This document shows, in pieces, positions 10,512 through 19,340 of a stretch of 64,000 nt of DNA. Position numbers and translations under genes: made by a program. The stretch is from contig NZ_FMAH01000028.1 in the NCBI RefSeq assembly GCF_900094545.1, positions 31,427 through 95,426 of the forward strand, in the 5' to 3' direction. The stretch is from Martinezella miluonensis (GTDB taxonomy: Bacteria > Pseudomonadota > Alphaproteobacteria > Rhizobiales > Rhizobiaceae). Each line of letters opens with the position of its first letter. The stretch's first letter is position 1. The notes under the pieces are model-generated. The model ran no database searches. It was not told the origin of the DNA and was given only the letters and a program-made list of their open reading frames with translations.

Positions 10512-12991
10512 GTACGGTTGACAATAGTCCAAGCGGTCCGCTTGTCGAACCGCAGATCATCGGCGAATTTCCTTGCACGCAGACGCAGTTGCGCTGCTGG
10601 ATCCTCGATCAACTCAACCCCGGCAATCCGGCGCTCAATGTCGCGGTCCGGTGGGAAATCCGTGGGAACTTCAAGGCCTCGACCCTCGAGGCCGCCTTCC
10701 GAAAAGTCATTCAACGCCACGAAATACTTCGAACCCGGTTTATCGAAAGAGGCGGCCAGCCGTTCCAGCAGGCTGTCAGCGACGTGAATTTCAAGATGTC
10801 GGTGATCGACCTTCGCGGCATGCCGCTGGAGCAGCGCCAGGCAAGAATCCTGTCGATCGGCGAGGAGACCGCGCAGGCACCGTTCGATCTCAGCACGCCT
10901 GGCCTATTCCGGGTGACCTTGCTGATGGCCGAAAACGAGCGCGGTTTCCTGCTGATCACGGCGCATCAGAGCTGCTTCGACGGCTGGTCCATCCGCGTTC
11001 TCGGACGGGAGGTCGGTGAAATCGCGGCTGCGATCGACGCCGGACGTGCACCCGTCGTGCCGGAACTGCCATTGCAATACGGCGATTACGCTCTGTGGCA
11101 ACAGGAATATCTGCAAAGCTACGGTTTCGAGACGGAGAAGACCTTCTGGCGAGACATGCTGCAGGGCGCTCCTTATTTCGAAGTCAGCCCGGATCGGCCT
11201 CGCGGCCAGGTCAAAACCAATCGCGGCAACATTCTCTCCATCGTCCAACCGCCCGTCTTCACCGATCGCATGGACGCCGCGGCGCGGGCGCACCGCGTTT
11301 CGCAATATAGTTTCGGCGCAGCCGTCCTCAGTGCGGCTCTCCATCGGCTGACTGAGGCCCAGACCGTTCTGTTCGGCTCGCAGATTGCCGGCCGCGAACA
11401 CAGCGACCTCGAAGACATGATCGGCGTATTCATCAACAATATGGTGCTGCGCTTCGATTTTCGCTCCGATCTCAGCTTCGACGAACACATTCGCTCCGTC
11501 AGCACGACGATCGAAGGCGCATTGAACCATCAGCGCATGCCGTTCAACAAGCTTGTCGAACTCGTCAACCCAGTGCGCGATCCGGCCCGCAATCCGCTGA
11601 TTTCGGTCAATTTCAATCTGCAGAAGGCATTTCTCGAAGATCGCTCCTACGGCGGCTTCGAGCTGATCAGCTCGCCCTCGCAATCCCCCGGCGTCATCTA
11701 CGATCTCAGTTTCATCATGATCGGCCGGCCGACCGGCTGGCGCATGTCGATCGAATACAATGCCGACTTGTTCGACGCCAGCACGATCGAAAGCCTCCTG
11801 CAGCTATGGAGGAATGCCTATGAAATTGCTCTCGATCGCCCTGAGGCGCCGCTTTCTTCGCTCGTTGCGCCGAACCGACACCTGGCGGCTTCCGCCGAGG
11901 CTGCGCCAATGGACGGCGCCCTCACAAAAAAATCGCCGCCGGATACGCGAATGGAGGCGCTTGCTGAGCTGTGGAAAGAGATCCTACAGGTTCCGCAAAT
12001 ACGCCCGGATGATGATTTCTTCGCGCTCGGCGGCCACTCGCTTCTCGCGCTCCGATTACTATCGGAAACACGCGCAAGATTCGATGCCGCACCGACATTA
12101 CAACTTCTATTCAGGCAGCCGACGTTTGCGGGCTTTGCAGCGGCGATCTTCAATACCGAAGAGATCGGGGGGCCACGAGAAAAGGTCGTAAACCCGTGGG
12201 AATTGATCACCTGCAAGCATGGCGTGGGTACAGGGGCGGTCTACACGCTGAACCACCCCTTTCTGTACTATCGCCTCGCCAATGAGCTGCCGGACTCTGT
12301 CTCGGTCTACAATGTCAATATGTTCCATGCCGATTTGAAAGGTGGTCTGGACCGCCTGAAACTCGAGGATATCGCCGGCCTTGCGATCGACGCCATGCAG
12401 ATCGATAAGGCAGCTGGGCGTGTCGCTGTCGTCGGGCTCTGCGTCAACGGTGTTCTTGCGATGGAAGTCGCCCGGCAGATGCGTGAAAGAGGCATCGATG
12501 TCGGCGTCACGGCGATCATCGATGCATGGGCTCCAGGCTATTTCGCGTCCTTGCCGAAACGGGAGCAGGCACGATGGAACCGGGAGCGGCGGCGCAAGCG
12601 CCTCGCCTACTATACCAGAAAACTTCTGTCCCGGCGCATTCGGCTGATCGACTATCTCAAGCAGTTCAAGGTCTCCCAGTCGCTTCTGAGCATGTTCGGC
12701 GTTAAGGCGGGTCAATACTCAGCCGAAGAGGAGGCAAACGGGGCCGTTACGAAAGTGCTGATGGCCGCGGCACGCCATTACAAACCACTGCAAATAAAGG
12801 ATTCCAGTGTCGTGCTGCTGCGAAGCAGCGCCAACCACCCTCGCGCTCGCCAATTGCGGTTTGGATGGGGCGATGCGATTGCTGGCGAGTGCTTGGTGGT
12901 CGACATCGATGGCTGGCATGAGGATTCGCTGACCAGCAGCGGTATCCGCGGCCTCGCGTCGTCTCTCTCCGGAAAACTCGTCGACAGCTAG
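10508..12991 (+). CDS. Terminal NRPS protein, C-PCP-thioesterase, no A domain
   Basis: This 827-residue protein should receive the chain from the upstream PCP and release it. The C domain (about 15-440) carries AHQSCFDGWS, so the second, catalytic His of HHxxxDG is Gln154 while H153 and D158 remain. The PCP has S511 in FFALGGHSLLAL. The thioesterase (about 590-827) has GLCVN where GxSxG is expected, making C645 the likely nucleophile, with H804 in DGWHED as candidate triad histidine. No A domain precedes the PCP, so either S511 is charged in trans or the module only passes and releases the chain. The start overlaps the previous stop (ATGA). Architecture is clear; the chemistry of the last step is not. 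Confidence 0.88.
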   Translation: MSTVDNSPSGPLVEPQIIGEFPCTQTQLRCWILDQLNPGNPALNVAVRWEIRGNFKASTLEAAFRKVIQRHEILRTRFIERGGQPFQQAVSDVNFKMSVIDLRGMPLEQRQARILSIGEETAQAPFDLSTPGLFRVTLLMAENERGFLLITAHQSCFDGWSIRVLGREVGEIAAAIDAGRAPVVPELPLQYGDYALWQQEYLQSYGFETEKTFWRDMLQGAPYFEVSPDRPRGQVKTNRGNILSIVQPPVFTDRMDAAARAHRVSQYSFGAAVLSAALHRLTEAQTVLFGSQIAGREHSDLEDMIGVFINNMVLRFDFRSDLSFDEHIRSVSTTIEGALNHQRMPFNKLVELVNPVRDPARNPLISVNFNLQKAFLEDRSYGGFELISSPSQSPGVIYDLSFIMIGRPTGWRMSIEYNADLFDASTIESLLQLWRNAYEIALDRPEAPLSSLVAPNRHLAASAEAAPMDGALTKKSPPDTRMEALAELWKEILQVPQIRPDDDFFALGGHSLLALRLLSETRARFDAAPTLQLLFRQPTFAGFAAAIFNTEEIGGPREKVVNPWELITCKHGVGTGAVYTLNHPFLYYRLANELPDSVSVYNVNMFHADLKGGLDRLKLEDIAGLAIDAMQIDKAAGRVAVVGLCVNGVLAMEVARQMRERGIDVGVTAIIDAWAPGYFASLPKREQARWNRERRRKRLAYYTRKLLSRRIRLIDYLKQFKVSQSLLSMFGVKAGQYSAEEEANGAVTKVLMAAARHYKPLQIKDSSVVLLRSSANHPRARQLRFGWGDAIAGECLVVDIDGWHEDSLTSSGIRGLASSLSGKLVDS

Positions 12992-13033
12992 GGCTCACCA
13001 ATGAGCCTGAATGAAGTCAAAGGGGCAGCGGCT

Positions 13034-14635
13034 ATGAACAAAACCAAGCCATTGAGGGTCGGCGTTCTTATCGCGCGCGCGCGCGCGCTCGAAAACTGGG
13101 AGCTTATGATCCTGGATCGCATTATCGCGGCGCCTTGGCTGGAGCTGGCTGCTGTATTCACCCATTCGCATGCGTTTGGGGAAGGCAAAGTTTCGAAGCT
13201 GTTATCCTGGGGCGCGCGATTGGAGGCCAGTGCTTTGGCCCGCCAACCGGCCTACTGTCCAAAACATTTCGATAGCCGGCACCATTTTATCGATATTTAC
13301 GATGCCGACAGCCACAAGACATGCACCGCCGACAATATCACCGCGGCATCGTTGCGCCGCCTGAAGCTCGACCTTGTCATCCGCATGATCCCAAAGAGCA
13401 TGGCTGACGATGCGATCGCCGCTTTGCCTTTCGGGGAATGGGCCTTCAATCTCTCCGATCAGCGATCTGCCGATATGGCTTGGTTCGGCTATGCCGAGGT
13501 TCTTGCGCGTGCTTCCACGGCAGACTTGGTTCTTTATGCGAAGTGCGGCAGCGAAGCCGACAGGCTGGAGATCGCGCGGGCGGCGTTCAATATCAAACCC
13601 AGTGCGGCAAGATTGAGTGCATTCGTGCGGGAGCGAAGCGTGACACTGCTGCTGCGTGAATTGGCGCGCTTGGCCGACAACAGGCGGTTCACTCCGTCCG
13701 CCTTCGTCGATCCAGTCGGCGCGCATGCGCCGTCGCTCGGCAACCTCCTTCGTTACGGAAGCATCGTCGCTGGCTCAATCTCACGCAAGGCGTTCAGGTC
13801 GGTGACAACGAAACTCCGCGCCAGTCCCGCGATTTGGACGCTCTATACAGGGCGCGGTCACATCGGCGATTTCGATCCCAGCAGCGCGGTCGAAATTCCA
13901 CCTGCCGGCAACAGCATCAAGGCCGATCCGTTCCTGTTCCAACATCAGGGTCAATGCTATCTGTTCTACGAGGCCTATTCCCGCAGCGACCGCAAGGCTC
14001 ACATCGCGGTCGGTCGTTTTGACGGCAACGCGCTCATACAGGTCGGGGTCGCATTGGAACGTCCCTATCATCTTTCCTATCCGTTCATATTTCGCGATGG
14101 CGATGAGATCTTCATGATACCGGAAACGCACCACGCCCGGCGCCTGGAGGTCTGGCGCTGCTGCGAGTTTCCCCTGAAATGGGAGCTTCATGCCACGGCC
14201 TTCGAGGGCCAGTCGCCCGCCGACAGTGTTTTGATCCGTCACGGCGGCAAATGGTGGCTATTCACCAACCTGTCGGATTTCCATGCCTATGAAGATCACT
14301 GCAGCGAGCTCTATCTATTTGAGGTCGATGGCCCAGCCCTCAAGGACATAAAGCCTCACAAGCGGAATCCCGTCGTTATCGGCAGTACAGACGCTCGCGG
14401 TGCGGGGCGCATCTTCGAGCATGAGGGCAGGCTCCTACGCCCCTCGCAGAACAATACGCATGGCATCTATGGCTACGGGCTCAATATCATGGAGATCGAG
14501 AAGCTCACGGTGGACGATTATCGCGAGCGCCGCATCCGGACGATAACGCCGAGTTTCAAGGCGGGTCTCCACGGCTGCCACCATTTCGATGCGACCGATG
14601 GGCGTTACATTCTCGATGCGAGATTGACCAACTGA
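13034..14635 (+). CDS. Formyltransferase-like / beta-propeller fusion protein, function unknown
   Basis: About 533 residues. The N-terminal half resembles the formyltransferase-like Rossmann fold (RVGVLIARARALENWELMILD; ...DLVIRM; ...GEWAFNLSD). The C-terminal half has propeller repeats such as KADPFLFQHQGQCYLFYEAY, like the N-terminal domain of plant glucosamine inositolphosphorylceramide transferases. Such fusions occur in bacterial polysaccharide and secondary-metabolite loci, but I know of no assigned reaction. ATG 13034 is preferred because AGGGG (13021-13025) precedes it; an in-frame ATG at 13001 would add 11 residues. A (CG)8 tract at 13072-13088 lies inside the coding sequence. The 3' end overlaps the convergent PPTase gene by 31 bases. 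Confidence 0.6.
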   Translation: MNKTKPLRVGVLIARARALENWELMILDRIIAAPWLELAAVFTHSHAFGEGKVSKLLSWGARLEASALARQPAYCPKHFDSRHHFIDIYDADSHKTCTADNITAASLRRLKLDLVIRMIPKSMADDAIAALPFGEWAFNLSDQRSADMAWFGYAEVLARASTADLVLYAKCGSEADRLEIARAAFNIKPSAARLSAFVRERSVTLLLRELARLADNRRFTPSAFVDPVGAHAPSLGNLLRYGSIVAGSISRKAFRSVTTKLRASPAIWTLYTGRGHIGDFDPSSAVEIPPAGNSIKADPFLFQHQGQCYLFYEAYSRSDRKAHIAVGRFDGNALIQVGVALERPYHLSYPFIFRDGDEIFMIPETHHARRLEVWRCCEFPLKWELHATAFEGQSPADSVLIRHGGKWWLFTNLSDFHAYEDHCSELYLFEVDGPALKDIKPHKRNPVVIGSTDARGAGRIFEHEGRLLRPSQNNTHGIYGYGLNIMEIEKLTVDDYRERRIRTITPSFKAGLHGCHHFDATDGRYILDARLTN

Positions 14636-15342
14636 CCTATATCCTCGTCGCGGTAGCGCAGGCATACGCGGCGCCCTCCGGTTGAGGCGACGACAGCGCC
14701 GGCGAAGTTGATTGGCGTTTCAAGCTCCAGAACGGCCCAGTTTGCGGGTGCGCCTGCATCCCCTTCAAGCCGCTCCAATCGCGATTCACTCGACCTGTCG
14801 AAGGTGACATCGAAACTGTCCAGCGGCAGCGACAAGCCTGCACCGTGGGCCTTGATGAACGCTTCCTTGCGTGTCCAGCACCGATAGAAGCCATCCATGT
14901 AGCTATCTGCTGGCAAAGATCGAAGTGTCTGATATTCCCGGAGGGAAAAGAACCATTTTGCAATGTCTTCCTTCAGGAAACGAATTTCCTCGATATCGAT
15001 GCCGAGTTCGTAGCGATCCGAAACGGCAAGGACTGCCAGATCTGCGCTATGGCTGAGATTGAAGTGGATGGGGTAAGCGCCGTAAGCCTGTACGGAAGGC
15101 TTTCCGTTGTCGCCATAATCAAAACCTATCGATCGTGGTGAAATTCCGAGATAGCGCCCCAAAATGATCCGCATTCCGGTTCTTGCGGCGACAAAGCGTT
15201 GCCTGTCCCGATCACGGACGAAGCGAATTGTCCGAATGCATTCGTCAAGCGATAGTAACGCGGCAGACATACCAAGGTCGGGCGGCGGCGTGTCCAGCTT
15301 CCAACTCCAGACGTCGATGGTGTCAGGCCCGATGCTTTCCAT
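14605..15342 (-). CDS. Sfp-type 4'-phosphopantetheinyl transferase
   Basis: A 245-residue enzyme of the Sfp/Gsp type that transfers phosphopantetheine from CoA to carrier-domain serines. Visible motifs are FVAARTGMRIILGRYLG, GKPSV followed by FNLSHS, the metal-binding GIDIEE, and WTRKEAFIKAHGAGLSLPL, all in the order and spacing of the family. It is the obvious activator of the three PCPs and the ACP encoded upstream on the other strand. Its start lies just after the stop of the DegT-type gene, so the two form an operon. It converges on the formyltransferase-like gene with a 31-base overlap. Confidence 0.92.
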   Translation of the reverse strand: MESIGPDTIDVWSWKLDTPPPDLGMSAALLSLDECIRTIRFVRDRDRQRFVAARTGMRIILGRYLGISPRSIGFDYGDNGKPSVQAYGAYPIHFNLSHSADLAVLAVSDRYELGIDIEEIRFLKEDIAKWFFSLREYQTLRSLPADSYMDGFYRCWTRKEAFIKAHGAGLSLPLDSFDVTFDRSSESRLERLEGDAGAPANWAVLELETPINFAGAVVASTGGRRVCLRYRDEDIGQLVNLASRM

Positions 15343-15343
15343 G

Positions 15344-16528
15344 CTAAACCGTCGCGTAATAGAGGTGGTCGTTTATCGATCTTGCTTGCCGCGACATTCG
15401 CCTGGCCATGTAGGCGACCAGCGCCACGGGATAATTCTCCCCAAGACTGATCCGGCAACTGCGCTTCAGGATATCGATAGTTTGTGCGCAGAGATCCGGC
15501 GTGTACTCGATCTTCCGCTCCGTCCAGAGGAAGGGGTTCATCGCCGGATGGCCAGTGCGTTGCTGTAGAACCGGTTGCCAGTTGGTGTAGACATGGCGGC
15601 TGGAATCGAAAAGCCGATAGACACCGCGCTTGTTTTCCTCGGCAAATCTCTTGGCCTCCTCCGATGTTTCGAAGATGACATGGAGGCCGGCGGCGTTGTT
15701 GACATCGTTGTGAGGGCCGACAATGAGGTTCGCGTTTTTGGCGAAGATTTCGCTCATCACATCATAGCGCTCGCGCATGCGGGCGATCATGGGATCAAGC
15801 CTCTTCAGCTGCACATTCAGCATGGCGCCCTGAATCTGGCTCGCTTTGAAATTCACTCCCAGCAGAGGCGGTTCGTTGGCATTGTCGAGGTGCCCACGAA
15901 ACATCGAGCCGATGTCGTGATACATCCGGGCGCGTGCAAACAGCCGCGCATCGTTGGTCACGACAGCGCCGCCCTCCCCGCAATTTATGTTCTTGAATTG
16001 GTTGAAGCTGAATGCGCCGGCATCGCCGATCGCGCCAACCCGCTTGGTCTTGTAGCGCAACCCGACGGACTGACAGGCATCTTCGATGACCACGAGATTG
16101 TTCTCGCGGGCAATCCGCATGATGCTGTCCATGTCGCACACCACGTTCGACATATGGACTGGAATGATCGCCCTCGTCTGCGGTGTGATTTTGCGCAGGA
16201 TATCCTGCGGATCCATGGTGAGCGTGTGGTCGATGTCGACCAGAACCGGCACGGCACCGGCTGCCAACGGAGCTGCAGCGGTTGCGATCCAGGTATAGGC
16301 CGGCACCAGCACTTCATCGCCGGGGCCGATACCGGCAGCGACCAGCGCGGAAATCAGAGCTCCGGTCCCGCTGCTTATGGTGAGCGCATGCCGAACGCCG
16401 AATTTGGTACAGAAATCGGCTTCGAAACGTCCCAGAGGGCCACCGGTCTCGTCGCTGTATCGCGCCAATTTGCCAGAGACAAACACCGGCGCGAGCGCCA
16501 ACCACTCCCGTAACCCTACCTTGGCCAT
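15344..16528 (-). CDS. DegT/DnrJ/EryC1/StrS-family PLP aminotransferase
   Basis: A 394-residue fold-type I PLP enzyme of the sugar-aminotransferase family. It has an N-terminal SSGTGALISAL phosphate-binding stretch, VIEDACQSVG with the PLP-pyridine aspartate, and the Schiff-base lysine K179 in FNQFKNINCGEGG. Members usually aminate keto-sugar nucleotides, but some make amino-cyclitols or aromatic amino acids for natural products. Only one base separates its stop from the PPTase start, which ties it to the NRPS-PKS locus rather than to the EPS genes beyond. Substrate unknown. It is transcribed divergently from the GMC oxidoreductase gene. Confidence 0.85.
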   Translation of the reverse strand: MAKVGLREWLALAPVFVSGKLARYSDETGGPLGRFEADFCTKFGVRHALTISSGTGALISALVAAGIGPGDEVLVPAYTWIATAAAPLAAGAVPVLVDIDHTLTMDPQDILRKITPQTRAIIPVHMSNVVCDMDSIMRIARENNLVVIEDACQSVGLRYKTKRVGAIGDAGAFSFNQFKNINCGEGGAVVTNDARLFARARMYHDIGSMFRGHLDNANEPPLLGVNFKASQIQGAMLNVQLKRLDPMIARMRERYDVMSEIFAKNANLIVGPHNDVNNAAGLHVIFETSEEAKRFAEENKRGVYRLFDSSRHVYTNWQPVLQQRTGHPAMNPFLWTERKIEYTPDLCAQTIDILKRSCRISLGENYPVALVAYMARRMSRQARSINDHLYYATV

Positions 16529-16740
16529 AATTTTCGTTCCCCCGGAAAATAGGCATTTGCTGAAGAGCCTATCGTGTGATTACCGCATTTTCAGCATGGA
16601 CTTCCGACTAAAAAGACCAACGGAACTGGCCGGATTACCTATCCGAAATCGGTAGACATCACCCCTGCCTATACCAATCGAACAATTATCCGCGCGCGCG
16701 CGATGCTGGTAGAAAATGGGAAAGTGGTGGGAAAACGATC

Positions 16741-18456
16741 ATGATGAGCCGTGACTTGAGATCCATGCCGCATGGCATTGAAATATACGCCGATATTGCC
16801 ATTGTCGGCGGCGGTCCGGCCGGAATTGCGATCGCGCGCGAGCTTGCCGACACGCGGATCCGTGTTCTCGTCATCGAAAGCGGCGGCAGCGACTACGAGG
16901 CCGAAATTCAAACGCTAAATTCTGTCGAAAGCATCGGCCAGCCTTCCGTCTCGCCGAATGCCGTACCTGAAGGACGGGGTTATAGCGGCAGGCTGGCATG
17001 GCTGAACGATGTTCCGGCATTTGAGTTGCGAAACCGCATGCTTGGCGGCAGCAGCCATACCTGGATCGGTAAATGTGCCGCCTTCGATGATGTGGATTTC
17101 CGCAGTCGGCCCTGGTTGCCGCTTTCCGGCTGGCCGATTGAGCGTAGTCAATTGCTGCCTGCCCTTGATCGCGCCGCCAAACTGCTCAACCTCGGACCCA
17201 ATCGTTACGATGAAAGCCTCTTTGCGCTGCTGCACTCGACCCCGGACGATCTCGGCCTGGATAGGCGGCTGCTACGGCCATTCTTCTGGCAGTTCAGTCA
17301 CATGCGTAGTCAGCGCGCCGTGCCGACACGATTTGGCCGCCTCGCACTCGATATTACCGCCACGAACATAGATTTTCTGACGCATGCGACGGTGACCCGG
17401 ATCAACATCGACAGCCATGGCCGCAGCGTGACGTCCCTCGACCTCAAGAGTGCGGCAGGCCGGGGTGCAAGCGTACATGCGAATACGATCGTTCTTTGTG
17501 GCGGCGGTATCGAAAATGCACGCCTCCTGCTTGCGTCAAACTCTGTGCTGCCTGCGGGTATCGGCAACGGATACGACGTCGTCGGCCGCTATCTCTGCGA
17601 CCATCCACGAACGTCGCTCTGCCGTTTCACCGGACGCGATATCGACCCTATTGCGCAACACTTCAACTTCTATGGCCTAAGCCACGACGGACGAACGCAA
17701 TTTTATCTCCGGGGTCTGTCTTTGAGCCCGGAAATCCAGGCGCAAGAAGGCCTGACGAATTGCGCCGCCTATCCCGTTCAGATCTACGCTCAGGACGACC
17801 CCTGGATGGCGCTCTGGCGCCTGACGAAGGGAGCGAGCAAGACGTTCAAGGGAGATCTGCTGGCGGTGGCGAAATCGGCGGATATGGTGACCTCGGGGCT
17901 CTACAATCGTCTGGTGCGGAAGCGCGGCTTGCCGCACCGCTCGACCGAATTGCGCTTCGACGTCATGGCCGAACAGCAGCTCAATGCCGAAAGCCGCATT
18001 ACGCTCACGGAGCGGCGTGACAAGTTCGGTCAACCGTTACCGCGCATCAACTGGAAGATCGGCACATGCGAGATAGGCAGTGTGAAACGGTTGGCGCTGG
18101 TGATCTCCGACGAATTCGCTCGCGTCGGCCTGGCGAAGCCGAAGCTTCCGGACTGGATCGCCGGAGGCGAGAGTGACGCGCCCGTGTTCATGGATATGGC
18201 TCACCCTTCCTGCACCACACGCATGGGAACCGATCCGCGGACAAGTGTCGTCGATATCAATGCTATGGTTCATGGCACCGAGGGCTTGTTCATTGCGGGC
18301 AGCTCCGTGTTTCCGACACCCGGCCATGCCAATCCGACCTTGATGCTGCTTGCCCTGTCGATCCGGCTCGCCGACCACCTCAAGCAGCGACATGCGGCCA
18401 CGCAGTCGCACAGGCCGCATGTGAGCGAACCGGACCTATCCCTCCAGCAAGGCTAG
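16741..18456 (+). CDS. GMC-family FAD-dependent oxidoreductase
   Basis: A 571-residue flavoprotein. The FAD-binding Rossmann motif IVGGGPAGIAIARELAD begins near residue 20, followed by VLVIESGG. The C-terminal GMC module carries AHPSCTTRMG and GSSVFPTPGHANPTLM, containing the conserved His and Asn active-site pair. Such enzymes oxidise alcohols or sugars; relatives sit in rhizobial polysaccharide clusters, but the substrate is unknown. There is no signal peptide. The ATG at 16741 has GGTGGG upstream; a second ATG follows immediately. Its stop overlaps the convergent methyltransferase stop in the palindrome CTAG (18453-18456). Confidence 0.85.
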   Translation: MMSRDLRSMPHGIEIYADIAIVGGGPAGIAIARELADTRIRVLVIESGGSDYEAEIQTLNSVESIGQPSVSPNAVPEGRGYSGRLAWLNDVPAFELRNRMLGGSSHTWIGKCAAFDDVDFRSRPWLPLSGWPIERSQLLPALDRAAKLLNLGPNRYDESLFALLHSTPDDLGLDRRLLRPFFWQFSHMRSQRAVPTRFGRLALDITATNIDFLTHATVTRINIDSHGRSVTSLDLKSAAGRGASVHANTIVLCGGGIENARLLLASNSVLPAGIGNGYDVVGRYLCDHPRTSLCRFTGRDIDPIAQHFNFYGLSHDGRTQFYLRGLSLSPEIQAQEGLTNCAAYPVQIYAQDDPWMALWRLTKGASKTFKGDLLAVAKSADMVTSGLYNRLVRKRGLPHRSTELRFDVMAEQQLNAESRITLTERRDKFGQPLPRINWKIGTCEIGSVKRLALVISDEFARVGLAKPKLPDWIAGGESDAPVFMDMAHPSCTTRMGTDPRTSVVDINAMVHGTEGLFIAGSSVFPTPGHANPTLMLLALSIRLADHLKQRHAATQSHRPHVSEPDLSLQQG

Positions 18457-19304
18457 CCAAGACGGAAATAGAAACCGGCGCTCTCGCTGCGGCCGAGCTC
18501 AGGGTGAGTATCGATCGCGCGCGACAGCGCGGGAATGGACCAGCGATCGACCTGCCTGTAGCCGAGCCCTGCGATGTCGCCGACGAAATCCGCCTCGTTA
18601 CGCATGTGGTAAGGGACAAAGGATTTGCCGATGCGTTCGAGCGTGACAATGGTGCTGCCCTTGCGCAACGCGACCTTGTTGAGGATCAGGTGATGCGGCA
18701 GGGACGGCATTTGCATCAGGAGGCTGGACAGCGGCGTGTCGAGATATTGCATCAGTCCCGATCCGAGGAACAATGGCATCTCGCCCGCGTCTTCGACGCG
18801 GTTGACAAAATGCAAGCTCGTCAGCCTCTCCTTTTCGGCAAGGTTTCGGCCGGCGCGAATAATGGCCGGCAGATCGTACACCGTCCAACGAAATGAGCCT
18901 TCCAGCGGCAGCAATGGGCGAAAGGCGCGATACTTCGTGCCCATATGGCCCCCTGCATCGACAAGGCCATCGATCTCGCCCAGCAGGCTGCGAAGCCAGA
19001 ACAGCACCGGATAGTCCCACGGTGCCACTTCACACATTTTGGCATAGGCCACGGGCGCGATCTCGTCGTGGTCGTAACCGGCCAGCCTCTGCCTGCGGGC
19101 CGCAACCATCGCGGCTTCAAAGGTGGTATACGCGCCCGTAAACCGCCGTGGAAAGGGCGACAGATAGTTCAGCCGCCCTCTGGCAAGGCGGAGTGGCGCA
19201 AGCCCGTAGGCGGCCGCCTGTGCGGTTCCCTTAAGGATTGTGTACGCATAGCCTGCCCACCATAAGTGGGACCATAATGAATTCGTCATCTTGCCTACCC
19301 CCAA
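18453..19304 (-). CDS. Putative SAM methyltransferase, TIGR04325 type
   Basis: A 283-residue protein matching what I recall of the TIGR04325 putative methyltransferase family. An N-terminal basic/aromatic region includes GAYTTFEAAMVAARRQR, then a SAM-binding-like DAGGHMGTKYRAF, RWTVYDLPAI and a C-terminal SAGFYFRLG. Family members are found in O-antigen and EPS clusters and probably modify a glycan, though none is characterised to my knowledge. It lies 36 bases downstream of the flippase gene on the same strand, which suggests one operon. Function is inferred from family and context. Confidence 0.7.
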   Translation of the reverse strand: MGVGKMTNSLWSHLWWAGYAYTILKGTAQAAAYGLAPLRLARGRLNYLSPFPRRFTGAYTTFEAAMVAARRQRLAGYDHDEIAPVAYAKMCEVAPWDYPVLFWLRSLLGEIDGLVDAGGHMGTKYRAFRPLLPLEGSFRWTVYDLPAIIRAGRNLAEKERLTSLHFVNRVEDAGEMPLFLGSGLMQYLDTPLSSLLMQMPSLPHHLILNKVALRKGSTIVTLERIGKSFVPYHMRNEADFVGDIAGLGYRQVDRWSIPALSRAIDTHPELGRSESAGFYFRLG

Positions 19305-19340
19305 TCAGCACCTATTCGATCGCCGCGATTATCATCTGAT

